Shown here: one piece after another, positions 8,221 through 15,538 of the stretch
Position numbering within the stretch: position 1 is the first letter of the stretch
How the letters are laid out: every line of letters begins with the position of its first letter
Assembly (NCBI RefSeq): GCF_963518325.1
Contig: NZ_CAUQJB010000026.1
Span: 1-64,000 of the forward strand
Source: Vagococcus_D sp963518325
GTDB taxonomy: Bacteria; Bacillota; Bacilli; Lactobacillales; Vagococcaceae
Length of the DNA stretch: 64,000 nucleotides
Reading direction: 5' to 3'
Notes under the pieces: generated by a model
Databases searched by the model: none
Told to the model about the DNA's origin: nothing
The model's input: the letters and a program-made list of their open reading frames with translations, nothing else
Program-made: the position numbers and the translations under genes

Positions 8221-9142
8221 CTGAAATTAGGTTGGTTTTTTTGTGTAGAAGGAAGTTCGTTAGTTCTTCTTTAAACAGTAAAACAAGGGAAGTAGGAGGA
8301 ACCGCCTTTTTTGTAATAATAAAGGCGTAGCGACGAATTGGGGGCAGATCGGTAATTTGACGTGTGACCAAGTCGCCTTTTTCCAGCTCCTTATGGACTA
8401 ATGAACGGGGCATAAATGCAATATGGTTGGATTGTTTTAAAAAGGTCACTAAGGTTTCACTGTGGTCAATCCCAATGCCTGCTTCCAGGTCGATTAGGGA
8501 GGCTTCAAACTGATTGATGATTTGTTCTTTAAAATCGGTCTGACTGCCAAAAATAACAATCGAGGTTCTGTTATCGATAATCTTTTTTTTAGATAACTCA
8601 GAATACCTGGCTAAAGGATGGCTTGGGCAAAACACTAAAATAGCATTGTCTTCAAAGAGGTATTCTGATGTCAGTAAGGGATGTTGGTAATTGGCCATAC
8701 TCTTTTTGATGATGCCAATCTGGGCTTCTTCATTTAGGATTTTAGTGATGGTTTCATGAGCAAAAGCGACGGTGAAGTTTAAGGCAACCTGAGAGTGTTG
8801 GCGTTTAAATTGATTTAAAAAATTTACCAGAAAAATAACGGTAGAAGCTGAGGCAGAAATGGCTAATTCTCCGGTGAAGCCAAGTCGCAAATTGTCAATC
8901 TCGCGTTTAGCACTCTCGGTTAATTGAAAGATTTTTCGGCTGTAAGTCAACAAAATTCGACCAGAATCAGTCAGCTGAACAGGGAGTTTATTCTTAATAA
9001 AAAGAGCTGTCTGAAGCTCAGCTTCAAGATGATTGATATGGGCGGTGACGGCTGGTTGTGTTAAGTATAGTGAATCAGCAGCTTGGGTATAACTTTGTAA
9101 TCTAGCGACTGTTTCAAAACTAATCAAATGTTTCAATTCCAT
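8195..9142 (-). CDS. LysR family transcriptional regulator with MITE-derived C-terminus
   Basis: LysR-type regulator of 315 residues. The N-terminal winged helix-turn-helix is clear (MELKHLISFETVARLQSYTQ, with LTQPAVTAHINHLE as recognition region), followed by a ligand-binding domain. It is divergent from the M20/YjiH/YjiG operon and most likely controls it. The last nine residues (EAAEKLIK and neighbours) and the stop are encoded by the MITE at 8025-8220. Without the insertion the frame would run about a dozen different residues further, towards the mnmA end. The tail beyond the ligand domain probably tolerates this, but the change is real in the sequence. A good ribosome-binding site (AGGAGAGG) precedes the start. 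Confidence 0.85.
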   Translation of the reverse strand: MELKHLISFETVARLQSYTQAADSLYLTQPAVTAHINHLEAELQTALFIKNKLPVQLTDSGRILLTYSRKIFQLTESAKREIDNLRLGFTGELAISASASTVIFLVNFLNQFKRQHSQVALNFTVAFAHETITKILNEEAQIGIIKKSMANYQHPLLTSEYLFEDNAILVFCPSHPLARYSELSKKKIIDNRTSIVIFGSQTDFKEQIINQFEASLIDLEAGIGIDHSETLVTFLKQSNHIAFMPRSLVHKELEKGDLVTRQITDLPPIRRYAFIITKKAVPPTSLVLLFKEELTNFLLHKKTNLISEAAEKLIK

Positions 9143-9249
9143 ATGAATCTGTCCTCTCCTATAAAATGTTGTGATGGTTGAATAGAAGTTATAAATTAAA
9201 CTAAGGGAGTTATGGTGATATACTGGTCAAAAGGGTTTGTAGTGAAAAA

Positions 9250-9263
9250 TGAAAGCGTTAACT
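9250..9263 (+). promoter_or_regulatory. candidate cre (CcpA) site
   Basis: TGAAAGCGTTAACT matches the cre consensus TGWAANCGNTNWCA at 13 of 14 positions. It lies in the divergent region between the LysR gene and the M20 amidohydrolase operon, suggesting carbon catabolite control of that operon. Confidence 0.5.
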
Positions 9264-9420
9264 AGTCACTGTTAATGCTATTGTAGCCTGTAGGAAAGAG
9301 TATGGCAATCCTTTTATTGGTGAAATGACTGTTGAAATAAGGATTGGGTATTGGGAAGAAAACAAGCGAATTAATTGGAATAAATACTAGTTGTTGAAGA
9401 TACACGAAAAGGAGGTCAAT

Positions 9421-10596
9421 ATGAAAAAATTATTAGACAGAGCGCTATCGCTCAAGGAGGAACTGATTGCACATCGCCGATTTTTACATCAAATTCCGGA
9501 AATTGGCATGTCGCTGCCGCAGACAAAGAGCTACGTCAAGGAGCAATTAGAGGCGATGGGCTATGAGCCTCAAGAGGTTTTGGAATCAGGTCTAATTGCG
9601 ACAGTTGGAGGTAAGCGACCGGGGAAAGTCTTTTTATTGCGAGCGGATATGGACGCCTTACCGATGGCAGAACAATCAGGTGAACCCTTTGCTGCCACTG
9701 GTGACAATATGCATGCTTGTGGTCATGATTTTCATACCTCAATGTTGCTGGGGGCGGCAAAACTTCTCAAAGAAAAGGAAGATGAAATTGAAGGCACGGT
9801 TAAGTTGATGTTCCAGCCAGGTGAGGAGTTACTTGAAGGCGCTCGTGACATGGTCAAAGCGGGCATATTAGAAAATCCTAAAGTTGATGCTGGTTTTGCC
9901 ATTCACGTTAATTCTTTGGAGCCACCTGGCTACTTTGGATACAACAAGTCTTACATGTTAGCGTCGATTAATCATGTGGAATTAACCGTAACAGGCCAAG
10001 GCGGACACGGGGCTATGCCTTATTTGGGGATCGATCCAATTAACGGGATGGTTCAGATGTATTCAGCTCTTCAAGGAATGCTGACTAGAGAAGTGAACGC
10101 CTTTGATCCAACAGTCTTAACGTTTGGTGAATTTCATGCTGGAAATGCCGCCAATGTTATTCCCGGCAGTGGTTATATGAGGGGGACGTTGCGTAGCTTT
10201 AATGAGGAAAGTCGTCAGTTTATTATTCAGAGGATACAGCAAATTGTGGCGCACGAAGCCGCTGCTTGTCGATTGAAGGTCGAGGTAAGCATTAGTGAGG
10301 GGGTACCGGCATTAAAAATGGATGAAGGGATCACTGATCTGTTAATTGGGACAATGGATCAATTAGCGGTGGGAAATAAACAAATTGCTCCCCGTAAAGG
10401 GATGGGATCAGAAGATTTTGCCGTAATAAGCAACCTCTTACCAGCAACTTTTTTATCACTGGGCTGCGCTGTAAAAGATGAAACCAAACGATACAGTCTT
10501 CACAATCCCTGTTTACTTTTAAATGAAGATGCCTTGCCATACGGAGTAGTTGCCCATGTGGGGATGGCTCTTAATTGGTTAAACGAAAACAAGTAA
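9421..10596 (+). CDS. M20 family metallo-amidohydrolase (M20D type)
   Basis: Zinc-dependent amidohydrolase/peptidase of 391 residues. The start at 9421 is fixed by AAAGGAGG ending 5 nt upstream; in-frame TTG codons from 9391 lie before that site. The metal region is LLRADMDALPM and HACGHDFHTSML, the catalytic Glu lies in FQPGEE, and GQGGHGAMP marks the dimerisation lid domain. GSEDFAVIS is the last metal-ligand region. Relatives hydrolyse N-acyl amino acids, hippurate-like amides or aminobenzoyl-glutamate. Co-transcription with YjiH/YjiG-like membrane genes points to a small peptide or N-acyl amino acid that is taken up or exported and then cleaved. The precise substrate is open. Confidence 0.85.
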   Translation: MKKLLDRALSLKEELIAHRRFLHQIPEIGMSLPQTKSYVKEQLEAMGYEPQEVLESGLIATVGGKRPGKVFLLRADMDALPMAEQSGEPFAATGDNMHACGHDFHTSMLLGAAKLLKEKEDEIEGTVKLMFQPGEELLEGARDMVKAGILENPKVDAGFAIHVNSLEPPGYFGYNKSYMLASINHVELTVTGQGGHGAMPYLGIDPINGMVQMYSALQGMLTREVNAFDPTVLTFGEFHAGNAANVIPGSGYMRGTLRSFNEESRQFIIQRIQQIVAHEAAACRLKVEVSISEGVPALKMDEGITDLLIGTMDQLAVGNKQIAPRKGMGSEDFAVISNLLPATFLSLGCAVKDETKRYSLHNPCLLLNEDALPYGVVAHVGMALNWLNENK

Positions 10597-10608
10597 AGGA
10601 GATCAAAA

Positions 10609-11295
10609 GTGGGAACGACTATGAAAGATGACGTGAAACCTCAAGTTAGCTGGATAGGTTATGTGGCATTTACCTTATCCTTGATTTTTTTCTCGGGTAT
10701 TTTTATGAAAGCAGAAGGTTGGTGGCGTTTCTTAGATTTCACAAATATGGTAGGTAAATTTGGGTCGTTAGGAATGTTGAAAGAAGGCAATGGCGAGCTA
10801 GCAAAAGATTTCTTAGGTATAAATGGAACGGGGCCTCGCCATGCCTTCTTATTTAGCCTCAGTATCATTCCCCAGACAATGTTTGCTTTAGCGATTATTA
10901 AAGTAGTCGAACATTTTGAGGGATTAAAGGCTGCGGAAAAGCTTCTGTCACCGATTCTTAAAGGAGTCATGGGGATTCCGGGAATCGCGGGCTTGGCCCT
11001 AATTGCAAGTTTACAATCTTCTGATGGTGGTGCAGGCATGACAAAATTGTTAAAAGATGAAGGTCGTTTAACTTTAAAAGAACAACTTATATTTTCCGGA
11101 TTTCAATTTGCATCACCATCGACTATCATAAACTATTTTGCTTTATCAAGTGTGCTGTTTGCATATCTTGATATTTCAATCATCTTGCCTTTAGGGGTGA
11201 TTTTGTTGTGCAAGGTATTAGCAGCAAATATGATTCGTTTAGTGGTAGATCGTCTTTTAAGTGAAGAATCGGCTGATTTGAAAGGGGACGAATAG
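10609..11295 (+). CDS. YjiH-like membrane protein (nucleoside-recognition/GATE domain)
   Basis: Integral membrane protein of 228 residues. The GTG at 10609 is preferred because AAAGGAGAT at 10595-10603 is 5-6 nt upstream; the ATG at 10621 is too far. A first hydrophobic segment (about residues 16-35) is followed by a loop and further segments. The GGAGMTKLLKDEGRLT stretch and the SPSTIINYFALS region resemble the Gate (nucleoside-recognition) domain proteins. In Escherichia coli, yjiH and yjiG lie next to the isoaspartyl dipeptidase gene iadA; here an M20 enzyme takes that place. The function is unknown but the paired architecture with the next gene (3-nt gap) is conserved. It may be a two-part transporter. 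Confidence 0.75.
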   Translation: MGTTMKDDVKPQVSWIGYVAFTLSLIFFSGIFMKAEGWWRFLDFTNMVGKFGSLGMLKEGNGELAKDFLGINGTGPRHAFLFSLSIIPQTMFALAIIKVVEHFEGLKAAEKLLSPILKGVMGIPGIAGLALIASLQSSDGGAGMTKLLKDEGRLTLKEQLIFSGFQFASPSTIINYFALSSVLFAYLDISIILPLGVILLCKVLAANMIRLVVDRLLSEESADLKGDE

Positions 11296-11297
11296 TC

Positions 11298-11774
11298 ATG
11301 GTAAATAAAAAAGAAACATCAGGTAATGTATTAGATGCGTTCAATGATGGGGTTAAATCTGGCTGGAATATAGCGGTTAATGCGATGATTCCAGGAATTT
11401 TATTAGCATTTACAGTTTTGCAGTTTATGACTATTACGGGACTTATCGACAAAATGGAAGTTATTTTTCGACCCTTTATGGGACTATTGGGTCTGTCTGG
11501 TATTATGGCAGCCCCTTTGATATTGACTTATGTCTCTTTGACAGGGGCTTTAGGATTAGTCTCCAGCTTAGCGCTATCAGGACAAATCACTGGATCAGAA
11601 GTCGCGATTGCTTTGCCGGGTATTTTATTGTTTGGTTCTCTATTGCAATATTCAGGTCGTGTATTAGGGGCAGCTGATGTTCCAAATAAGTATTATGGCT
11701 GGTTTTTCGGATCCTCGACATTAGCGGGAATTATTGGAATGCTGTTGATGAGGCTTGTGGTCTGGTGGTTTTAA
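11298..11774 (+). CDS. YjiG-like membrane protein (Gate domain)
   Basis: Hydrophobic protein of 158 residues, partner of the preceding YjiH-like protein and starting 3 nt after its stop. The N-terminal NVLDAFNDGVKSGWNIAVN motif and MIPGILLAFTVLQFM segment are typical of the YjiG half of this pair. About four membrane segments are predicted by eye, the last at the extreme C-terminus (GIIGMLLMRLVVWWF). It is the last gene of the amidohydrolase operon, followed by a terminator. The two halves together probably form a transport or sensing unit for the M20 substrate. Confidence 0.75.
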   Translation: MVNKKETSGNVLDAFNDGVKSGWNIAVNAMIPGILLAFTVLQFMTITGLIDKMEVIFRPFMGLLGLSGIMAAPLILTYVSLTGALGLVSSLALSGQITGSEVAIALPGILLFGSLLQYSGRVLGAADVPNKYYGWFFGSSTLAGIIGMLLMRLVVWWF

Positions 11775-11791
11775 GTGTCGTTCAAGGAATG

Positions 11792-11822
11792 AGGGGATGG
11801 ACGGTGAGCCATCCCCTTATTT
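11792..11822 (+). terminator. terminator of the M20-YjiH-YjiG operon
   Basis: AGGGGATGG (11792-11800) pairs exactly with CCATCCCCT (11809-11817) around an 8-nt loop, followed by TATTT. Confidence 0.75.
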
Positions 11823-11922
11823 GTCGTTAAAAAAAGTGAATTTATTTAACAGAATCACTGAAAATTTGCGTATTTAGTTATAGTGGGAAATAAGGAGGTG
11901 AAAAAAACCAAGCAGTCAACTA

Positions 11923-12117
11923 TCAACTGTCTTGATTGTTTTCTTTCTGGCGATTGTGTCTGTATGTTGAGAGGGTCTCATAAGCGTCGTAACAAAGAAA
12001 TAGAACGGCTGAAACTGCTAGAAGGACCACAAGGGGGCCTTTAGTAACTCCCATAATTTGGTTGGCAATTAGGACGATATAAGTAACAACTCGGATAAGT
12101 GCAAATAAGTGTTTCAA
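11923..12117 (-). CDS. small two-segment membrane protein, unknown
   Basis: Short protein of 64 residues if started at the TTG at 12117, which has GAAGGGA about 7 nt upstream. It begins MKHLFALIRVVTYIVLIANQ and has two hydrophobic stretches (about residues 4-18 and 26-44) with a charged tail (YRHNRQKENNQDS). A longer frame reaches 12201 but that part is low-complexity and lies before the ribosome-binding site. It is divergent from the HicB-like gene. I do not recognise the family; a small inner-membrane protein is all that can be said. Confidence 0.5.
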   Translation of the reverse strand: MKHLFALIRVVTYIVLIANQIMGVTKGPLVVLLAVSAVLFLCYDAYETLSTYRHNRQKENNQDS

Positions 12118-12189
12118 TGTGCTTCCCTTCTTTCTCAGTGTCAGTATAGCATAGGTTAGGAGGAAGAGTAAAAGAGAGGATGAAGACGA

Positions 12190-12498
12190 ATGGAAATGCA
12201 AGATGAGGTTAATCCGTTATATTTGTATTCAATGTATCTGTCAACTATCCAAGTGGATGGAAAAGTAAAAACGTCAGTTGAACTACCAGATTTTAATTTA
12301 AAAGTAGTTGGAGACGATTTTTTAGACCTTGGAGAAGATTTAATTGAAATGGCCTGTAAAAAAGCTATTTACTTGGAGAAGAAGGGGAAATCTGTGCCAT
12401 TGCCAAGTATGTATTCTCTTGTGATGACAAAAGGGGAACCCCATGGCCTTCTTTTAGTAGATTATCCTAAGTATCGCAACGAACGAAAGCGGAAGTGA
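12190..12498 (+). CDS. HicB-like protein without an adjacent HicA
   Basis: Protein of 102 residues with the partly degraded ribonuclease-H-like fold pattern of HicB antitoxins: an initial beta pair (YLSTIQVDGKVKTSVELPDF), then a helix (LGEDLIEMACKKAIYLEKKGKSVPLPS), then a final strand. The start is preceded by AGAGAGGA. HicB proteins normally neutralise the small RNase HicA encoded beside them. No HicA-like frame (short double-stranded-RNA-binding type with a GSH motif) is found on either side, so this is either an orphan antitoxin-like regulator or a lone family member. The call rests on pattern only. It is followed by a strong bidirectional terminator. Confidence 0.5.
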   Translation: MEMQDEVNPLYLYSMYLSTIQVDGKVKTSVELPDFNLKVVGDDFLDLGEDLIEMACKKAIYLEKKGKSVPLPSMYSLVMTKGEPHGLLLVDYPKYRNERKRK

Positions 12499-12540
12499 TT
12501 TTCTAGAAGAACTGCTCTTATGTCTAGTGTAAGGCCAAAA

Positions 12541-12585
12541 AAGTCAGTAAGCTGAGCCAAGGCTCAGCTTACTGACTTTTTTTAG
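12541..12585. terminator. bidirectional terminator, 18-bp stem
   Basis: AAGTCAGTAAGCTGAGCC (12541-12558) and its exact complement arm (12561-12578) enclose AA, with A-run and T-run flanks. It separates the HicB-like gene from the convergent ABC operon and serves both. Confidence 0.9.
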
Positions 12586-12592
12586 GTATTAA

Positions 12593-13333
12593 TTAGTCAT
12601 CTAGGCCATTCTTCTTATATGCGGACATGAAGATTAGGCTTGAAATGATTAACCAAACAAGGAGCACGAGACTATCTTTGAGATTCCAACTATAGTCAAT
12701 TCCCATCAAAGCAGACTGTACGAATTTATTTAGGACACCAGGGTAGGTGAAAATGCTAATTTTCCCAATTGCTTGATTAAGGGCTGCGAAGTTAGGTAAT
12801 AAGGTCAAAACAAGCATGACTGGCATGCCAATCAATCCAGCTTGCATCTGATCTTTGGCAGTCAAGCCAATAATCAGACCAATAATTAAGCTTATGGCAC
12901 CACAAATAGTTGTCATCAAAAAATAAGTGATTAAAGGAATGTCGCTAAAAGAAAGGTTAGCCGCTGGAATTAGTAAAATATTAACGACCGTCATCACTAG
13001 TAAGGGGGGCAGCAAGCTAGCAAAAAAGAATTCCAGATTTGTGACAGAAGAGGTCATCAGGACTCGTAAGGTTTTTTTCTCTTTTTCTTCTGCCAAAGGG
13101 TAAGATGTCATCATGATGCCGCCCATAATAATATTAAATGACAGGCCAAATCCTAATAGGAAACCCTCCTTTGTCATGCCTATTTCGTGAGTGTCTTGAT
13201 GAGGCATGAGTGCTCCCATTAAAATGACAAAACCTAAGGCCATTAAGGGGACTATCATAATGTTACGGTTCTTTAAAATAGTTGATAACTTCATTTGAAA
13301 GATTGCAGTAAATTTTTGCATGGAAAAGCTCAT
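12593..13333 (-). CDS. ABC-2 type exporter permease
   Basis: Membrane protein of 246 residues with about six hydrophobic segments. A cytoplasmic N-terminus (FTAIFQMKLSTILKNRNIM) leads into the first segment, and the loop YPLAEEKEKKTLRVLMTSSV carries the EKE...L.VL motif characteristic of ABC-2 permeases of drug and antibiotic exporters. The start overlaps the end of the ATPase gene by 4 nt, with GGGAGGAAA upstream, so the two are translationally coupled. It forms an exporter with the 13330-14184 ATPase. The substrate is unknown; a peptide, lantibiotic or hydrophobic drug is usual for this class. Confidence 0.85.
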   Translation of the reverse strand: MSFSMQKFTAIFQMKLSTILKNRNIMIVPLMALGFVILMGALMPHQDTHEIGMTKEGFLLGFGLSFNIIMGGIMMTSYPLAEEKEKKTLRVLMTSSVTNLEFFFASLLPPLLVMTVVNILLIPAANLSFSDIPLITYFLMTTICGAISLIIGLIIGLTAKDQMQAGLIGMPVMLVLTLLPNFAALNQAIGKISIFTYPGVLNKFVQSALMGIDYSWNLKDSLVLLVWLIISSLIFMSAYKKNGLDD

Positions 13334-14184
13334 ACTAATTTCCTCCCTGTTACTTGAATAAATATGTCACCTAAAGATGGTTCACATGAGTGAATCGTTT
13401 CAATCTGACCAGTTGCCAGCCATTGTTGAAGAGTGATAGTGGTTTCCGGCTTGTCAATCAAGAGAACTTGTTCACCTGATGTTTTAGTAATGCGATAGCG
13501 TTTTTCTTGGTTAAATTTGATTTTTAGTTCTTCTGGCGTCCCACGTTCCACTATATAGCCATCATTCAGTAATGCGATATGGTCGCATAATAAGGTTGCT
13601 TCTTCCATATTATGAGTGGTCAAGAGAATCGCTGTTCCATTATTTTTTAATTCCAGTAATAGGTCATGAATAGCTGAAGCTGTAGAAGGGTCCAATCCGC
13701 TGGTTGGTTCATCTAAAAACAATAATTCAGGTTTGTGTAAAACCGCTCTGGCTAAGATCAAGCGCTGAGTCATGCCTTTTGACAACTTACTGGCCAGTTT
13801 AGTTTGATGTTCGGCTAAGCCAACTTGTTCGAGGACATCGTCGATTCTAGCTTTTGGAACCTCCAAAAGCCGAGCGAAAAAGGCCAAATTTTGATAAACG
13901 GTCATGCGCTCATAGAGACCACTATTATCTGTCATAATTCCAATTCGTTGATAGAGATTTGTTGAAAAGTTAGTGATGTTCTGACCGAGAATATCAATGT
14001 GGCCAGAGGTTTGTTTCAACTGACCAGTCAGTATTTTAATTGTAGTTGTTTTTCCAGCTCCTGAAGGTCCTAGAAAGCCAAAGATTTCCCCTTTGGCTAC
14101 TGTAAAGCTAATGTCTTTAATGGCGGTGGTGTCTTTAAAAATTTTCTTTAGCTCTTTCACGTTGATCGATAATTGTTTGTCCAT
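13330..14184 (-). CDS. ABC exporter ATP-binding protein (DrrA/CcmA type)
   Basis: Nucleotide-binding subunit of 284 residues. Walker A is GPSGAGKTTT (about 39-48), the Q-loop follows at RIGIMTDNSGLYERMT, the signature is LSKGMTQRLILARAV, Walker B is LLFLDEPTSGLD, and the H-loop is TTHNMEEA. The C-terminal extension (about residues 220-284) is typical of drug-exporter ATPases. AAGGAG precedes the ATG. Upstream lie 254 nt that hold the operon promoter and a 21-bp-spaced direct repeat, then the LytTR regulator gene in the same direction. Regulation by that protein is likely. Confidence 0.9.
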   Translation of the reverse strand: MDKQLSINVKELKKIFKDTTAIKDISFTVAKGEIFGFLGPSGAGKTTTIKILTGQLKQTSGHIDILGQNITNFSTNLYQRIGIMTDNSGLYERMTVYQNLAFFARLLEVPKARIDDVLEQVGLAEHQTKLASKLSKGMTQRLILARAVLHKPELLFLDEPTSGLDPSTASAIHDLLLELKNNGTAILLTTHNMEEATLLCDHIALLNDGYIVERGTPEELKIKFNQEKRYRITKTSGEQVLLIDKPETTITLQQWLATGQIETIHSCEPSLGDIFIQVTGRKLV

Positions 14185-14391
14185 TTAGATTGCTCCTTCT
14201 TAAAAATAGGCGTAAGCCTCAATTGATTAAATAACAATATTATAGAAAATTTCAATTAAGGAAATACTCACAGCAGATTTAGTTACCTGTCCAGCGTTCC
14301 ACAGCCAGCGGTGATAACTAACTTAAGTTTAAGCAGTTTTACTCAAATTGTCGTAAAAATCTGGTGAAAAAATCAGTGAAAGAGTCCAATG

Positions 14392-14421
14392 GTGGCAAAA
14401 TCATCCTGAAATGTGGTAAAA
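14392..14421 (-). promoter_or_regulatory. candidate LytTR operator: 9-bp direct repeat, 21-bp period
   Basis: GTGGCAAAA (14392-14400) and GTGGTAAAA (14413-14421) are identical at 8 of 9 positions and start exactly 21 bp apart. LytTR domains such as AgrA bind pairs of imperfect 9-bp direct repeats separated by 12 bp, the same geometry. The site lies just downstream of the LytTR gene and upstream of the ABC operon. Confidence 0.5.
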
Positions 14422-14438
14422 AAGAGCTGAAAGGGACA

Positions 14439-15431
14439 TTAAAAATTCATTATTTCCTTGAAATCCTCTAAACGAGATCGGGACAAAGGTATTTTTGAAC
14501 CCTCCATGCCTTTTAATATTAAGGTAAAGCTATTTTTAGAATAACTAATTAATTCAGTTACCCGCTGTAAATTAACTAAATAAGAACGGTGAGAACGGAA
14601 GAAGCCGAAGGCCATTAATTTGGTTTCTAGTTCTGTCATGGTCAAAGTTGTGGGAAACTGTTCTCCAGCGACACTAATATGGCTGATGCTGTTAATGCTT
14701 TCGACGAAATCGACTTCCATCGGATCAAAGAAAATAGTTTTATCTGCAACCTTGCAGGCGATTTTGAAAATCGAAGGGGGAACAATCACATTTTCCAGCT
14801 CAACAGAAAGCGGTTCGTCATTAATTCTTAGATCTGTTTTTTTCAAGCCAGCAATTTTAGTATAATGATAGATATCCTGACTTAATAAAATTAGTTCCTC
14901 CGTATAGCTGGCAGCAAACAAGAGGCCAGTGTCTATTTTACTAAAAGTTCCTAAGGCTTTTAAATAAAGTTCAATCCCTTCATCGGTCAAATCAGTTAAG
15001 GGACTTTCAATTAAAAGTAATTGGGGATTGAATAGAAAGACTCTGGCTAGGTGAACCCGTTGAATTTGATCCAATGACAGGAGCTTAATAGATGTATCCA
15101 ACAGGTCAATGAGTGAAAAGTATTCAGCTAAGGTGCTAATGGCTAGATTATTAGACGCAATCTTTTTAAATGTAGTTAAATACTTGCGAATGGTGACGGT
15201 TTGATAAAGCTGATCTTCTTTGCGAATAGATAAGATGACGCTAGCCTTTTTTGTTATACTGCCGCTGGAAGGCTCTTGTTTACCTTCGAACAGGCTGAAA
15301 AGCATCACAGCTTCCGTATGAGTCATTTTTATGCCGATTCGTTGATTGCTTAAAATCGTCAGGTCAATATTTTTTAGAATTGTTAATTGATCTTTTTCTT
15401 TGGTTAAGTTCACAGCTGTTAATAAAGTCAT
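14439..15431 (-). CDS. LytTR regulator fused to a degenerate ABC ATPase-like domain
   Basis: Predicted DNA-binding regulator of 330 residues. The start at 15431 (MTLLTAVNLTKEKD) is chosen because AAGAGG lies 6 nt upstream; another ATG 27 nt earlier lacks such a site. Residues 1-200 follow the outline of an ABC ATPase: LTILKNIDLTILSNQRIGIK, a signature remnant LLSLDQIQRVHLARVF, and a Walker B remnant LLLIESPLTDLTDEG. The P-loop GxxGxGKST is replaced by IKMTHTEAV, so ATP hydrolysis is very unlikely. Residues about 230-330 form a LytTR domain (FFRSHRSYLVNLQRVTEL, IPLSRSRLEDFK). It lies upstream of a true ABC exporter, which it probably regulates, perhaps by touching the transporter ATPase. Confidence 0.8.
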   Translation of the reverse strand: MTLLTAVNLTKEKDQLTILKNIDLTILSNQRIGIKMTHTEAVMLFSLFEGKQEPSSGSITKKASVILSIRKEDQLYQTVTIRKYLTTFKKIASNNLAISTLAEYFSLIDLLDTSIKLLSLDQIQRVHLARVFLFNPQLLLIESPLTDLTDEGIELYLKALGTFSKIDTGLLFAASYTEELILLSQDIYHYTKIAGLKKTDLRINDEPLSVELENVIVPPSIFKIACKVADKTIFFDPMEVDFVESINSISHISVAGEQFPTTLTMTELETKLMAFGFFRSHRSYLVNLQRVTELISYSKNSFTLILKGMEGSKIPLSRSRLEDFKEIMNF

Positions 15432-15496
15432 TGTATTCCTCTTTTTCTTGTTAGTCATTATTTTATAATACCACAGTCAGACTTGAGGGGAGATAA

Positions 15497-15530
15497 GAAA
15501 AAAGCCCCCTCATTAAGCGACAAGGGGAAG
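15497..15530 (-). terminator. terminator of cls (minus strand)
   Basis: Read on the minus strand, CCCCTT and AAGGGGGC-type arms enclose GTCGCTTAATG and are followed by TTTTTTC. It lies directly after the cls stop codon. Confidence 0.6.
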
Positions 15531-15538
15531 TTGTATCC

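Noticed and set aside
10659..11039. 126-codon antisense frame inside the YjiH-like gene
   Set aside because: Pro/Lys-rich shadow of a membrane gene with no ribosome-binding site; the plus-strand gene is clear.
14185..14438. Additional GTGAAA-type repeats (14364, 14376) as more LytTR sites
   Set aside because: Spacing is irregular (12 and 16 bp), unlike the 21-bp pair at 14392/14413.
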